From: Fuerstiella sp.
GTDB taxonomy: Bacteria > Planctomycetota > Planctomycetia > Planctomycetales > Planctomycetaceae
Length of the DNA stretch: 64,000 nucleotides
Direction of reading: 5' to 3'
NCBI GenBank assembly: GCA_022843805.1
Contig: JALHMY010000010.1
Coordinates: 1 to 64,000 of the forward strand
The notes under the pieces are model-generated. The model had not been told where the DNA came from. It made no database searches and saw only the letters and a list, made by a program, of their open reading frames with translations. Each line of letters opens with the position of its first letter. Position 1 is the first letter of the stretch. A program made the translations under genes and the position numbers. Below, piece after piece: positions 1 to 9,478 of this stretch.

Positions 1-100
1 CCTTCGTTTCGTGGGTTTGACACAAAACGAATACGTTGGCGCGTAACAGTATTTCAAGCCTAAAACTACCCAAATCACGCACTTGCCCGTCTTTTCACCA

Positions 101-154
101 TCCCAGCCTCGCCCTCCCGAAAAAACTCGGCTCGGCAGGAGCCTTGCCCTCCCG
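101..154. repeat. Intergenic GC-rich repeat (GGGAGGGCG family)
   Basis: Two partial copies of a short repeat whose core reads GCCTCGCCCTCCCG or GCCTTGCCCTCCCG, the second preceded by GGCTCGGCAGGA. The same core occurs at 11112-11229 in several orientations and at 46622-46650. No coding sense is seen here. It lies downstream of the rpsR terminator, so it is probably outside the rpsR transcript. Confidence 0.6.
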
Positions 155-176
155 TGAAAACGATTTTGCGGCTCGC

Positions 177-214
177 AAAAAACAAAAAAACCGGCACAAT
201 TTATGTGCCGGTTT
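177..214 (-). terminator. Rho-independent terminator of rpsR
   Basis: An 11-bp perfect stem (arms 188-198 and 204-214) with a 5-nt loop ATTTA. On the minus strand it is followed by a T-rich run interrupted by a single G. It sits about 50 bp downstream of the rpsR stop codon in the direction of transcription. Confidence 0.85.
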
Positions 215-264
215 CGATTTATGCGACGGTTTCGATGGATCCTGATTGTTCCCAGGCGTGCTGT

Positions 265-546
265 TTATTCCTCTGCCACATATGGCAGCAGTCCAATAAA
301 TCGAGCTCTCAGAACCGCTTTGCGGACCGCTCGCTGGTAAAGCGCAGTCGTGCCCGTCCGACGACGAGGAACGATACGACCTTCCCGGTCGATCAGGTTT
401 CTGAGCGTACGCAGATCCTTGTAATCCACATACACTGGACGTGGAACTTCACCATTCAGACAAAACTGGCACGTCATCTTCTTCTTTTTCAGACGTGCGC
501 GGCGTTTACGGAGCTTCTTCAGGTCAGCACGGGAAATCGTTGCCAT
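265..546 (-). CDS. rpsR: 30S ribosomal protein bS18
   Basis: Small-subunit ribosomal protein S18, which binds the 30S platform with S6. The 93-residue product has the family core: a basic N-terminus, a C-x2-C pair at about residues 26/29, [10 protein letters not shown], then [15 protein letters not shown] and a basic C-terminal helix ending RFIGLLPYV. The reading frame is open upstream to 609, but the ATG at 546 ([11 protein letters not shown]) gives a normal S18 length and is preferred over the longer form. A strong terminator follows. The usual neighbours rpsF, ssb and rplI are not beside it, so it appears to be a stand-alone gene here. The cysteine pair suggests the zinc-binding paralogue type, which is inference. 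Confidence 0.96.
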   Translation of the reverse strand: MATISRADLKKLRKRRARLKKKKMTCQFCLNGEVPRPVYVDYKDLRTLRNLIDREGRIVPRRRTGTTALYQRAVRKAVLRARFIGLLPYVAEE

Positions 547-776
547 GTAACTGCTTACAACCCTTCGACAATTCAAATACTGCGGGCAAAACCCCCGTCT
601 GGCCGGCAAAATTCATTATTCACCAGCCGCCCGTCGGACTGAAAGCGATGTTTCAGCGGGGAAAACGAAAACGCAGCATGATAGTTCGTCAAACCTGCCA
701 CGGCAACACAAACCGGACTTTCCCGATTCAGAACATGCCTGATTCTTTTCAGAGGTTCCAGGAACCCTGAAATTCC

Positions 777-1235
777 TTACAGCCCAGGATCCGCGGGATG
801 CCCAATACGGCCAGACAGAGGGCTTGACGAGGAAAGTGGGGCCATCGACATGTTTGCGGGTGCGACAATTCCCGACCCGGCTGCCGCTGTCGTCGGAAAC
901 ATCGTAGTGGCCGTGGCTTCGGAAAGGAACTTCCATCCTGTCAGATACCAGTCTTTCCCCAGAGTGTCACACCATCGCAATTCACAGCGAAAGCAAAGCG
1001 GGTTTCCGTGAATCGAATGAATCTGAACGAGCCCTATTGTGCCTGTTTCCAGCAAATGTTCGACAATCAGGCTGATTCCAACACTGGAAATATCCTTGGA
1101 AAAGGCTCGAATCGCAGGCCGATCGCCCATAAAGATCTGAATGGGACGGACAAAGGCGTGACGAGCCTCCGTTCGCCGGGCGGTACGGCGAACCGTTTGT
1201 GCTTCCAGCAGCAGACGCTCTATGTCTTCCTGCAT
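777..1235 (-). CDS. PilZ-domain protein
   Basis: Probable single-domain PilZ protein; the PilZ fold commonly binds cyclic di-GMP. The product has a leading helix (MQEDIERLLLEAQ), a basic stretch with paired arginines (RRTARRTEARHAFVRP), then DISSVGISL, which matches the PilZ D-x-S-x-x-G-[IL] signature, followed by a hydrophobic strand pattern ending in WYLTGWKFLS. The C-terminal 35 residues are low-complexity (Ala, Ser, Pro). The frame stays open to 1370, but ATG 1235 is preferred because a GGAAGG lies about 11 nt upstream and the protein then starts at the helix. Partner and process are unknown. It is transcribed toward rpsR, 230 bp away. Whether it binds c-di-GMP cannot be told by eye. Confidence 0.7.
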   Translation of the reverse strand: MQEDIERLLLEAQTVRRTARRTEARHAFVRPIQIFMGDRPAIRAFSKDISSVGISLIVEHLLETGTIGLVQIHSIHGNPLCFRCELRWCDTLGKDWYLTGWKFLSEATATTMFPTTAAAGSGIVAPANMSMAPLSSSSPLSGRIGHPADPGL

Positions 1236-1673
1236 TGGATTGATTGCCTTCCGGGCAGCATTGTCATGACAGGAATGCGGCAGTGGTCCGAAAATCTTCG
1301 CGACACTGGTCAGCCACAAAGATGAATTTTCAGTAAACTCTCTGACCGAATCGGAGCTTCTGCCAGACAATATGCCGGAAAAACATCTTTTGTGATTCAG
1401 TCTCTGAGAACATTGAAGGATTGTGCGGTTACCAGAGGTCGCCTGCCCTGCACAGTGTCGATCAAATTGGCAGAATCTGCGCCGATAAACCTTTCACTGC
1501 GATCCCCATTATCCGAATTTTCGTCACTCCTGATTTCACACGGGTCATGCCTGAACCCTGAAGTCCTGGAACATCCGTGATCCCGCGTTGGATCGCCGAG
1601 CGATCCAACGCAATCAAACACGCGCAGCGTACCCGTATGAAGCCACGAGTGCCTCAGAAGTCCCTGGGCCGAA
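1236..1673. other. Intergenic gap, alaS to PilZ gene
   Basis: No convincing gene is seen on either strand; short frames such as those at 1392-1580 and 1397-1621 have no recognisable composition or start signal. The gap holds the perfect hairpin at 1585-1611 just downstream of alaS and presumably the promoter of the PilZ gene. Confidence 0.6.
1585..1611. repeat. Perfect hairpin downstream of alaS
   Basis: Arms 1585-1595 and 1601-1611 are perfectly complementary over 11 bp, with a 5-nt loop CCGAG. It lies 63 bp downstream of the alaS stop codon. There is no T-run on either side, so it is either a processing/stability hairpin or an intergenic palindrome rather than a canonical intrinsic terminator. 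Confidence 0.6.
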
Positions 1674-4313
1674 TTATTTCATGAGCAGCTCTCTGAAACA
1701 GCTCGCACCTGCCAGCACTGCTTCATCCAGCTTTTCGACGAGTTTCGCACCCGCTTCTGCCATGTCCGGTCGTCCTCCGCCGCTGCCGCCAGCGACGAGT
1801 GCCGCCTGCTTGACAGCATTCCCGGCGTGCAGGTTTTTGTCTTTAACCAACGGCTTGCTGACCGCGGCAATCAGAGCCACCCTGCCGTCTATTTCGGCAC
1901 CCAGGACAACAGCAATGGGGCTGTGCTTGTCACGAAGCTGATCGACGTAGTCACGAAGCGCTTCCCGACTGACGCCTGACAGCTTTCTGGCAATAATTTT
2001 GACTCCCCCGACAGTTTCGGCTGTCTCTGCCAGTTCGCCGATCGCATCTGACACGACAGAGGCGGTTAATTCAGCAATCTGGCGATTGAGCGAACGCACT
2101 TCCTGTTGCAGAGCGTCCACTCGAGTGATCAGGTCGGCTGGCTGGGTGGCCTTCAGCTGACGCTGCAGCTGAGCAACCAGCTCGTCAGTTTCCCGGCCCT
2201 TTTGCAGAGCCTTTGGGCCTGTAATCGCCGTAATTCGGCGAACTCCCTTGGCGACTGGCTCTTCCGACGTAATCCTGCAGAGACCCACCTGTCCTGTATT
2301 CGAAAGGTGAGTTCCTCCGCAAAGTTCAATGCTGAAGTCTCCCATGGATACGACTCGGACCTCATCGGGATACTTTTCACCAAAGAGTGCCATTGCGCCC
2401 TTTTTGCGGGCCGCCTCAACAGGCAGCAGCTCCGTACTGACAGCAGCCCCGCGAGCGATGCGGTCATTGATGATGTCTTCGACCTGTCGGATTTCTTCCG
2501 CCGTTAATGCTCGCTTATGTGCAAAGTCGAAACGCAGAGCATCCTGTTCAACCCGTGAACCTCGCTGAGTGGCGTTTTCACCGATCACCCTGTGCAATGC
2601 ATGGTGCAGAATATGGGTGGCGGAATGAGCCCGGCGAATTCCGGATCGCCGATTCTCATCAGCGGACACAGTAACGACGTCCCCAACCGATAACGTACCC
2701 CGCCTTATCCGCACTTCATGAACAAACAGGGTTTGCTGGTGCTTTTGGGTGTCAGTGATTTCTCCTTCAAATGAAGCTGAAACAAGGCGGCCTGTATCGC
2801 CGACCTGCCCGCCCGATTCACCGTAACAGACGGTTTTATCAAGAACGACACCCACGGGCCCCGTGAACCCTTCCGGAACCTTCACGACTGACGCCTTGCT
2901 GACAATCAGTCCGGTGACACGAGCCTCTGTGGTCATCGAGTCATAGCCCAGAAACTGCGTGTCCCCTTTTTCCTTACGGATCATATCCAGAGGACCGGCG
3001 GCCATTACGCTGAGCGTGCGGGTACCACGGCTGATGGCTTCGTGCTCGTCCATCCGCTCACGAAATCGTGCCTGGTCAATTTTCAGCCCGCGATCTGCAG
3101 CGATGGCTTCGGTCAGTTCGATTAGAAAACCATCTTCCGTATGCAGAGTAAATGCATCGTCGCCGCTGATTGTCCCGCCGCCGGCGGCCTTCGCAGAATC
3201 GGCAAACCTGTCGAATCGTGCGAGTCCTCGTTCAATGGTGCCGAGGAACTGTTCCTCTTCTTCGCGGATCGAATTTTGTACACTGTCCACTGTCTCACAG
3301 ATATCCGGATAGGCGCCTTTCATGACGTCGATCACGGAGGGCACGAGCTGGTACAGAAAAGGATCTTTTTTCCCCAGCAAATAGCCTTCGAGAAGAGCGC
3401 GTCGAAGCAACTGGCGAACGACGTAATTCTCTTTCTCCTTATCCGGCATCACCCCTTCATGAACACAGAACGTGACCGCGCGGATATGGTCAGCAATTCG
3501 TCGAAGCGGACGGCCGGCCGACGAGTGAAATTCATATTTGTGGCCCACCACTTCGCCAGCCGCCTGACACAGCGGCTTTAGAACGTCGTTTTCGAAGTTG
3601 CTCAGCACGCCCTGCATCACTGCGGCGATTCTTTCCAGCCCCATTCCGGTATCAATGTTCTTGGAAGGGAGCGGACGAAGATTGTTCGGCGGGCTTCCCA
3701 CGCGATTAAACTGTGTGAACACCAGATTCCAGATTTCAACGTCCTTATCGGTGCCCGGAGGATGGTAAAAGATTTCGCTGCAGGGACCGCACACACCATC
3801 CGGACCCTCACTGGGGGCACTCGCAGGCCAGAAATTCTGATCTTCTTCCAGACATGCAATGCGCTCGGCCGGAAGGCCGATTTCGTTCTTCCAGAAATTG
3901 AACGCTTCTTCGTCAAACCCATGCTGGCCCTTGTAAACACTGACCGTCAGACGATCACCAGGCAGGCCCAGCCATTTCTTATCCGTCAAAAATTCCCAGG
4001 CCCAGTGAATCGCTTCGCGTTTGAAATAATCACCGAAAGAAAAGTTTCCAAGCATCTCGAAGAAAGTGTGGTGATAAGCAGTGACCCCAACATTGCTGAT
4101 ATCGCCCGTGCGCAGGCATTTCTGGCATGTGGTGGCCTTCGTGAATTCCAGTTTGCCGATCCCCAGGAATTCATTCTTGAACTGGTTCATTCCCGCCGGG
4201 GTGAACAATACCGTCGGGTCGTCCTTTGGCACCAGGACATCCGACGGCCGACGAATGCAGCCTTTGGATTCAAAGAACGACAGATATTTTTCACGCAATT
4301 CGTCGGTTTTCAT
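1674..4313 (-). CDS. alaS: Alanyl-tRNA synthetase
   Basis: Charges tRNA-Ala in the cytoplasm and hydrolyses mischarged Ser/Gly-tRNA-Ala. The 879-residue length is typical. The N-terminal class II catalytic core shows [10 protein letters not shown], the motif 2 region [11 protein letters not shown] followed by [17 protein letters not shown], and the motif 3 region [13 protein letters not shown]. The editing domain carries the zinc-binding H-x3-H of [11 protein letters not shown] at about residue 563 and CGGTH at about residue 665. The C-terminal DHHA1 domain has [13 protein letters not shown]. The ATG at 4313 opens directly into the conserved N-terminus. It follows recA on the same strand, but the recA terminator lies between them, so alaS probably has its own promoter within 4314-4421 or depends on read-through. 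Confidence 0.98.
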   Translation of the reverse strand: MKTDELREKYLSFFESKGCIRRPSDVLVPKDDPTVLFTPAGMNQFKNEFLGIGKLEFTKATTCQKCLRTGDISNVGVTAYHHTFFEMLGNFSFGDYFKREAIHWAWEFLTDKKWLGLPGDRLTVSVYKGQHGFDEEAFNFWKNEIGLPAERIACLEEDQNFWPASAPSEGPDGVCGPCSEIFYHPPGTDKDVEIWNLVFTQFNRVGSPPNNLRPLPSKNIDTGMGLERIAAVMQGVLSNFENDVLKPLCQAAGEVVGHKYEFHSSAGRPLRRIADHIRAVTFCVHEGVMPDKEKENYVVRQLLRRALLEGYLLGKKDPFLYQLVPSVIDVMKGAYPDICETVDSVQNSIREEEEQFLGTIERGLARFDRFADSAKAAGGGTISGDDAFTLHTEDGFLIELTEAIAADRGLKIDQARFRERMDEHEAISRGTRTLSVMAAGPLDMIRKEKGDTQFLGYDSMTTEARVTGLIVSKASVVKVPEGFTGPVGVVLDKTVCYGESGGQVGDTGRLVSASFEGEITDTQKHQQTLFVHEVRIRRGTLSVGDVVTVSADENRRSGIRRAHSATHILHHALHRVIGENATQRGSRVEQDALRFDFAHKRALTAEEIRQVEDIINDRIARGAAVSTELLPVEAARKKGAMALFGEKYPDEVRVVSMGDFSIELCGGTHLSNTGQVGLCRITSEEPVAKGVRRITAITGPKALQKGRETDELVAQLQRQLKATQPADLITRVDALQQEVRSLNRQIAELTASVVSDAIGELAETAETVGGVKIIARKLSGVSREALRDYVDQLRDKHSPIAVVLGAEIDGRVALIAAVSKPLVKDKNLHAGNAVKQAALVAGGSGGGRPDMAEAGAKLVEKLDEAVLAGASCFRELLMK

Positions 4314-4421
4314 GACGTGTAATCACAGCGAGCAGGCACATGGAGACAAGGTCGAGACCACTGATTCAAAGGTGTCGAGGCAATAACCAGTCTGCCAGAC
4401 AGCCTTTTGCAGGTCGCCACC

Positions 4422-4462
4422 AAAAATAAAGACGCCAGCCGAAACAGATCGCTCGGCTGGCG
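4422..4462 (-). terminator. Rho-independent terminator of recA
   Basis: Arms 4433-4442 and 4453-4462 (CGCCAGCCGA and its complement) form a perfect 10-bp GC-rich stem with a 10-nt loop. On the minus strand this is followed by TCTTTATTTTT. It sits about 110 bp past the recA stop and about 110 bp before the alaS start. Confidence 0.9.
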
Positions 4463-4571
4463 GGAATTTAACGGACCATCATTGTTCGCAGAAGTGGAAC
4501 TCAAAGTTTTGCGGGCGATACAATGTCCGGGAAATTGTTCGGGAAAATAGCCCGCATATCCCCCAGATTCC

Positions 4572-5651
4572 TCATTCTTCTTCTGCCGGTTCGGCGGCTT
4601 CATCCGGAGCAGAAATGGCATTGGCAAGCGATTTCAGTTCCATCACCTTCAGTTTGATTTCATTTGTGATGGCTGGATTTTCCTCCAGATAAACTCGCGC
4701 GCGGTCCCTGCCCTGCCCCAGTTTGGTTCCGCCATAGCTGAACCAGCTGCCGCTTCGATCAATGATCTTGTTCTCAACGGCGAGGTCGACAAGGTCGGCC
4801 TCAAAACTGATGCCGTGCGTGTTGTACATGTCAAATTCCGCGACTCGAAATGGCGGTGCCACTTTATTCTTGACAATTTTCACCCGCATACGAATACCGA
4901 TCTGAGTTTCACCTTCCTTGATGGCACTCGCCCGACGCACGTCAACTCGGCAGGAACTGTAGAACTTGAGAGCCCTTCCGCCGGGGGTCGTCTCCGGGCT
5001 GCCAAACATGACTCCAATCTTTTCACGGATCTGATTGATGAAGATAACCGTGGTTTTCGCGCGGGAAATCACGCCCGTCAGCTTACGCATTGCCTGACTC
5101 ATCATGCGGGCCTGCAGGCCCACATGTGTATCGCCGATTTCCCCGTCAAGTTCGGCCTTGGGAACAAGTGCAGCCACCGAGTCAATGACAATAATATCAA
5201 CGGAGTTCGACTTAATCAGCATCTCGGCGATCTGAAGTCCTTCCTCGCCATAGGAAGGCTGACTGACCAGCAGTTCGTCAAGATTAACACCCAGTCGTCG
5301 AGCCCATGCCGGATCGAGAGCATGTTCCGCATCGACAAATGCAGCAATTCCTCCGTCGCGCTGAGCATTAGCAATGGCATGAAGGGCCAGTGTGGTCTTA
5401 CCGCTCGACTCCGGACCGTATAACTCAATGATTCGTCCCCTGGGAAAGCCTCGTCCTCCCAATGCAAGGTCCAGTGACAAGGCTCCTGTCGAAATTCCTG
5501 GAACGCCTGAGGACGAATCCGCAGAATCCAGTTTCATGATCGAGCCTTTGCCGAACATCTTCTCAATCTGGCCCAGCGCGTTATCCAGCAATGCCGAATG
5601 ATCGTCACCAGCCTTCTGAGGAACTGCCTTCGTCTTTGATTTAACAGCCAT
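4572..5651 (-). CDS. recA: Recombinase RecA
   Basis: ATP-dependent strand-exchange protein of homologous recombination and co-protease of the SOS response. From ATG 5651 the product has 359 residues, a normal RecA length. The Walker [10 protein letters not shown] lies at residues 79-87, the Walker B region reads [12 protein letters not shown] at about 150, the L2 loop region reads [16 protein letters not shown], and the C-terminus is acidic (EPAEEE). Two in-frame ATGs exist, at 5660 and 5651. The GGAAGG directly abuts the first but is 9 nt from the second, so 5651 is preferred. A perfect palindrome about 110 bp upstream (5761-5775) is a possible SOS operator. A terminator follows the gene. 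Confidence 0.98.
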   Translation of the reverse strand: MAVKSKTKAVPQKAGDDHSALLDNALGQIEKMFGKGSIMKLDSADSSSGVPGISTGALSLDLALGGRGFPRGRIIELYGPESSGKTTLALHAIANAQRDGGIAAFVDAEHALDPAWARRLGVNLDELLVSQPSYGEEGLQIAEMLIKSNSVDIIVIDSVAALVPKAELDGEIGDTHVGLQARMMSQAMRKLTGVISRAKTTVIFINQIREKIGVMFGSPETTPGGRALKFYSSCRVDVRRASAIKEGETQIGIRMRVKIVKNKVAPPFRVAEFDMYNTHGISFEADLVDLAVENKIIDRSGSWFSYGGTKLGQGRDRARVYLEENPAITNEIKLKVMELKSLANAISAPDEAAEPAEEE

Positions 5652-5660
5652 CGAATACAT

Positions 5661-5666
5661 CCTTCC
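5661..5666 (-). promoter_or_regulatory. Shine-Dalgarno of recA (decides the start)
   Basis: GGAAGG on the minus strand. It touches the ATG at 5660 but is 9 nt from the ATG at 5651, which therefore has a workable spacing and is taken as the start. Confidence 0.7.
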
Positions 5667-5760
5667 AGTGAATTAAAAAAAACCAGTTGCAAGTCATGGT
5701 GCAGACGACCTCCGCGTTCTTCATCCACGGGGATGTCGCAGAGTCCAGGGCCGTTTTCGA

Positions 5761-5775
5761 ACAGGACGTTCCTGT
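5761..5775. promoter_or_regulatory. Palindrome upstream of recA, candidate LexA-type site
   Basis: ACAGGA-CGT-TCCTGT: 6-bp perfect arms with a 3-nt spacer, embedded in CGAACAGGACGTTCC, which faintly resembles the Gram-positive SOS box (CGAAC-N4-GTTCG) but with the wrong spacing. It lies about 110 bp before the recA start. No second copy was recognised in the window and no lexA gene is present, so the assignment is a guess from position. Confidence 0.3.
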
Positions 5776-5986
5776 GTCCTTGTCGGCAGAAAATGCTACG
5801 GCCTGGAATCCGGGAGGAATATAGTTAAACCAGGTTTTTCGGGGAACTTAGGACCCTGAAAATCTCCCTGGCTCGAAACTTTGTGCAATGAACGAACAAA
5901 ATTGTCGGGTCTCAACAGATTTGACTCAGCGATTCATACAACGAGCCCGGCTGAGAAAAGAACGTGTTTTGCAACCACAATTCTGC

Positions 5987-6565
5987 TTAAGCCAAACCCC
6001 GTAGCTGCAGCATTTCCAGATAAGAACGTCTTTCCGACTGAGTAAGCCCGAGTTGCGAGGCGAGCTGAAGGATGCAGTCGGTTGCCGCCTGACGTTCGCC
6101 GGGTTCGCAAAGGATTTCCAGCTCCACAAAGGGAGTCAGGTGTAAAACGTCGTCGAGGCTTACCACGACCTGTTTTTGCTCAAATAAGAGCTCGAAAACT
6201 CTGCGATTCTTGCGGACGCTGCCTGCCGGGGAGAACCCGAGAGCATTCAAGATTGATGTCAGTTTTTTCAAACTGTCTGTCGATTCACCGGATTCCAGAT
6301 CGCATTCAAGTTCGTCGCGGGTCTTTGTTAATCCATCCAGACGCGGACCTTTATAACATATCTGATACTTTGCGATCCGATCGTCACCGCAAATCGATCG
6401 GATCCGAAGTGCTTCATCCGAGGCATCCAGATCGCGGCACGGATGCTGAAAATAGAGGTCTTCCTGTTCGATCTTTTCGACAAAGCGAGCTGCAAATTTG
6501 CTGACCAGCAGGAACTCAAGCTGTCCGGGATTATTCGCGGGAAATTTTGCTTCAACTTCAAGCAT
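5987..6565 (-). CDS. CYTH-domain protein (CyaB/thiamine-triphosphatase type)
   Basis: Member of the CYTH superfamily, which hydrolyses or cyclises triphosphate substrates with divalent metal. The signature E-x-E-x-K is present at the N-terminus (EVEAKF, residues 3-8), followed by the usual pattern: QEDLYFQHP with a DEALRIR strand, YKGPR, the TKTRDELE acidic strand, LGF...VRKNRRVFEL, VSLDDV and FVELEI. These alternate charged residues line the tunnel in known members. The ATG at 6565 overlaps the stop codon of the DUF971 gene by 8 nt (ATGCTTGA), implying translational coupling. Earlier ATGs at 6631 and 6574 are possible but would put extra sequence before the strand. Substrate (ATP, thiamine triphosphate or inorganic triphosphate) cannot be assigned. 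Confidence 0.85.
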   Translation of the reverse strand: MLEVEAKFPANNPGQLEFLLVSKFAARFVEKIEQEDLYFQHPCRDLDASDEALRIRSICGDDRIAKYQICYKGPRLDGLTKTRDELECDLESGESTDSLKKLTSILNALGFSPAGSVRKNRRVFELLFEQKQVVVSLDDVLHLTPFVELEILCEPGERQAATDCILQLASQLGLTQSERRSYLEMLQLRGLA

Positions 6566-6875
6566 TCGCTTCATGTTCCAGTCGATGAGCCAGCTTTCGC
6601 AGATGATCCCAGGTAAACAGACCGGAATCATGAGTGTCCGACCAGCGGAACTTCAAAGCGTAATTGCCTGTGAGCGATACATCGAGAAGATCGATGTCTT
6701 CGGGCACGGAAGACGGATCCAGAATTCGTCGGCCGGTGAATTCGTCCACACAAACCGCGCAATGACAATCTCGCCGAACGGCCTGAAATGGAAGACTGGA
6801 GACATCGTTTGTGTCCCAGACAAGTTCAAGGATTCGTTTTTCGCGATGAACTCTGATATTCCTGGGAGACTGCAT
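6558..6875 (-). CDS. DUF971 domain protein
   Basis: Small protein of 105 residues made almost entirely of the DUF971 / gamma-butyrobetaine-hydroxylase N-terminal-like domain. The pattern seen is LELVWDTND, LPFQAVRRDCHCAVCVDE with a clustered C-x-C-x2-C, an ILDPSSVPEDIDLLDV linker, then NYALKFRWSDTHDSGLFTW ending in a short helix. The cysteine cluster suggests metal or Fe-S binding, consistent with proposals for this family in Fe-S protein maturation, but its role here is inference. The frame is open to 7010, which would overlap the divergent gene at 6994, so ATG 6875 is preferred. The downstream CYTH gene starts inside its last codons, so the two are one transcription unit. Confidence 0.8.
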   Translation of the reverse strand: MQSPRNIRVHREKRILELVWDTNDVSSLPFQAVRRDCHCAVCVDEFTGRRILDPSSVPEDIDLLDVSLTGNYALKFRWSDTHDSGLFTWDHLRKLAHRLEHEANA

Positions 6876-6993
6876 GAATCGGGGATTTTCAGTGAAACTG
6901 GTCTGTAGGGATCGGTTAAATTTGAGGTCAGCGTTCCATTGTTGCGGCCTGAACGTATCATGCAAGTCGGGAAGAGACGACAGAAACTGAATC

Positions 6994-9135
6994 GTGAGAA
7001 AACTGCACATGATTAGCTATGGACGGTCAGCGCTGAAAAGTTTCGCCAGCTTTTGTGTCGTCGCCAGCCTGATTGGCGGAGAATGCGGGACGTCCGTACA
7101 TGCTCTGGAGGATCCGCTGGGTGAAACTGTTCGTGCGGTCACTCAGCAGGTTGACGCCTCTGTTGTGCGGCTGAGACCGATTGGCGGAACGTTTTCTGCG
7201 GATTCCGGACTTCCTGGAGCGGCCCCGACAACTGGTCTGGTGATATCAGAAAACGGTGAGATTCTGACGAGTGCGTTTGCTCTTCAGGGCAATCCGCAAA
7301 CGGTCCTGGTTGAGCGAATTGACGGCAAGCGGTTTCCGGCTGAGATTGTGGCGACAGACTATCTGCGGCGTCTGGTCCTGCTGCGAACCAATGCGAATGA
7401 TATCGAATGGAAATCTCCGGGAGTGACGCCACGGGATGCTGTCCGAATTGGTCAGTGGTTAGTTGCAGTCGGTCGTTTTTATTCTTCGGAATCTTCCAAC
7501 ATCGCGGTTGGGATTGCGAGTGCGAGAAATCGTATTCATGGACTGGCTCTGCAGACAGACGCTCGTATTTCACCGATGAATTACGGAGGCCCTCTTGTTG
7601 ATTTGAATGGAAATGTGCACGGCATTCTTGTTCCTCTGTCTCCCAGCGCCGGCGATAACGCCAATGCGGGAGTCGAGTGGTACGATTCGGGAATTGGCTT
7701 CGCAATCCCCCTTCAGGATGCTCTTGAGTCTGCACAGAAACTCCGCACAGGTAAGGACCTGCACCCGGGAAAACTGGGAGTCAGCCTGAAAAGCAGCGGT
7801 CGATTTTCTGCGATCGTCCAGGTGGCTCGTACTCACCGGGGTGGTCCCTGTGATCTTGCGGGCATCAGGTCGGGTGACCGTATCATGGCGGTCAACGGAA
7901 TCTCTGTGGAAAGGCCCGCCATTCTGGAATCGGCCGTTGCTCGCACTTACGCAGGAGAAGTGCTGAAGATCGATATTCAGCGCGGGGAAGAACGACTGTC
8001 ATTTGATGTGGAACTGTCGGAGAAACTGCCAGCGCTGGAAATGGCATGGCTGGGGGTATTGCCGGTTCCCGTGATCCGTCGACCGGCCGCAGGTGAACTG
8101 CCGCCGGCAGGTGCCGAACAGATATTACAACCTCCGCAGTCCCCGGCGTCTCCCGAACAGAATGACAAAGACGAAGCAGGGAAAGAGCCGGGTGTTGAGG
8201 AATCACCAGACAAACCTCCGGGGCTTGAGGTCGTCGTTCTGGAAAAGGGCTCCGTCCGAGCAGCAGTGCCGGAATCGGTGATCCGGTTGTTGAGTGTGGA
8301 CAGTGTTCGAACGGATAGCGTCGGGGATCTGTTTGCAGCGATGAGTCGGTTGTCGCCCCTGCAAACTGTTCCGGTGACATACCTGCTTCCGGGCAATTCG
8401 GAGGAAAAGACCGTTTCGATTACCACAGCAAAAGTGCCCCTGGCGCCGGATACGATCACGTCGTCAGATTTACAGGCGGGGAAAAATCCGGAAGAGACTG
8501 GCCCGCCCGGAACCGATACATCCCCCGCTCGTCAGGAAATCGATATGGGTGACGCGGGAAAATGCATCGTTTTTTCTCCTCCGTCACAGGCGGATCGTCA
8601 GAGCGGACTTGTCATCCTTCTTTCTGCAGACATTCGATCTGAAGAAGCCGTTTTGCGACGCTGGAAGGATGTGATTCAGTCCCACGAACTGACCGTCATG
8701 ATTCCCGTCAACCCCGAGCAGACTGCGCTGACTGACGAGGATATCCCAATGATTGGGCAGGCGATGGGGCGAGTCATCACTCAGCTCCGAATCGACCGCA
8801 CGCGACTGGTGGTGGTTGCGGATTCTGCTCAGGCGGCAACTGCAAAATCGTTGCTGCTTTCGGAGCGATCACCTGTTCGAGGAGTGGCCATGGAATCCGG
8901 CTGGTTCCTTCCCGAAAAAGGATTTTCAATCAAAGGCACGGCGGCTCGCTGGGCTTTATTGCTGGAACCGGGGCGTGATCGACAGACTCAGTTACTCGCC
9001 ATACAGGCGGCGGCTGCATTAACCGATGCGGGTTTAAATGTGATTCAGGTCTCCCCGACAGATGACGCAGCGGAACCCCGGTTAGAGACAACAAAGAAAA
9101 TCGGCGACTGGACCCTTCTGATCAAATCTTTGTGA
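6994..9135 (+). CDS. Secreted trypsin-fold/PDZ protein with no catalytic triad, plus C-terminal hydrolase-like domain
   Basis: HtrA/DegP-like architecture in a 713-residue exported protein. A signal peptide is visible at about residues 10-37. A trypsin-like domain follows (about 45-240), then a PDZ domain (about 255-345, with AGIRSGDRIMAVNGI). Next come a Pro/Glu-rich linker (about 365-410) and a C-terminal domain (about 510-710) with an alternating strand/helix pattern resembling an alpha/beta hydrolase. The protease sites are all altered: where HtrA has GNSGGPL this protein has MNYGGPL (Tyr197 for Ser), the His region reads ILTSAFALQ, and the Asp region reads ATDYLRRLVLL. It is therefore probably not a protease; a chaperone, binding or regulatory role is inference. 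It is divergent from the DUF971 gene with a short shared upstream region. Confidence 0.8.
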   Translation: MRKLHMISYGRSALKSFASFCVVASLIGGECGTSVHALEDPLGETVRAVTQQVDASVVRLRPIGGTFSADSGLPGAAPTTGLVISENGEILTSAFALQGNPQTVLVERIDGKRFPAEIVATDYLRRLVLLRTNANDIEWKSPGVTPRDAVRIGQWLVAVGRFYSSESSNIAVGIASARNRIHGLALQTDARISPMNYGGPLVDLNGNVHGILVPLSPSAGDNANAGVEWYDSGIGFAIPLQDALESAQKLRTGKDLHPGKLGVSLKSSGRFSAIVQVARTHRGGPCDLAGIRSGDRIMAVNGISVERPAILESAVARTYAGEVLKIDIQRGEERLSFDVELSEKLPALEMAWLGVLPVPVIRRPAAGELPPAGAEQILQPPQSPASPEQNDKDEAGKEPGVEESPDKPPGLEVVVLEKGSVRAAVPESVIRLLSVDSVRTDSVGDLFAAMSRLSPLQTVPVTYLLPGNSEEKTVSITTAKVPLAPDTITSSDLQAGKNPEETGPPGTDTSPARQEIDMGDAGKCIVFSPPSQADRQSGLVILLSADIRSEEAVLRRWKDVIQSHELTVMIPVNPEQTALTDEDIPMIGQAMGRVITQLRIDRTRLVVVADSAQAATAKSLLLSERSPVRGVAMESGWFLPEKGFSIKGTAARWALLLEPGRDRQTQLLAIQAAAALTDAGLNVIQVSPTDDAAEPRLETTKKIGDWTLLIKSL

Positions 9136-9190
9136 TCGAAGCGGGAGGTGACAATCTCGTCGCACAACAAACTCCTGAGAGAGTTCTGAC

Positions 9191-9429
9191 AACGAGCGTG
9201 ATATCAGCCCGGCTACAGAAACTCTCATTGGCAGAAAAATTTCATTGGCAGAAAAATTTCCACGGATCGGAGTGGCAACGCCTTGTGGTAACCCCTGGCG
9301 ATTGAACTTGTCAGATGTCCTGTGTTTCACTGCGATTCATTTTTCTGTCCACAAAATTTTTCTGCCGAAATTGTGTTCACGGCCCCGCGCTGCGGTGCGT
9401 CCCAGTTTTCATCACGAAGCTCGGCCGAT
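9191..9429 (+). repeat. Direct repeat, copy 1 (about 240 bp)
   Basis: Nearly identical to 9479-9718, with only a few substitutions and one single-base length difference visible. It starts at AACGAGCGTGATATCAG and ends at CGAAGCTCGGCCGAT. The high identity suggests a recent tandem duplication of a unit with a 288-bp period. Confidence 0.9.
9230..9366 (+). mobile_element. MITE-like hairpin element, copy E1
   Basis: A 137-bp unit with perfect 13-bp terminal inverted repeats (GGCAGAAAAATTT / AAATTTTTCTGCC). The left end carries a second tandem copy of the motif. The right end has the polar subterminal sequence GCGATTCATTTTTCTGTCC. The same layout recurs at 9518, 62750 and 63288. No coding capacity. 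Confidence 0.65.
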
Positions 9430-9478
9430 GCTGTTTTATAGTCCCTTTGCCCCTGCCCTGATTCGTGCTCGTGCTCGA

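Larger units (their letters stand above)
5652..5986. other. Intergenic gap upstream of recA
   Basis: No gene is seen. The gap holds the recA ribosome-binding site, an A-run at about 5675-5682, and a perfect 15-bp palindrome at 5761-5775. The recA promoter must lie here unless recA is read from the CYTH gene upstream. Confidence 0.6.

Noticed and set aside
616-936. 106-codon minus frame beside the PilZ gene
   Set aside because: It overlaps the PilZ gene in another frame, and its composition (many Arg, Ser, Cys) is that of a shadow.
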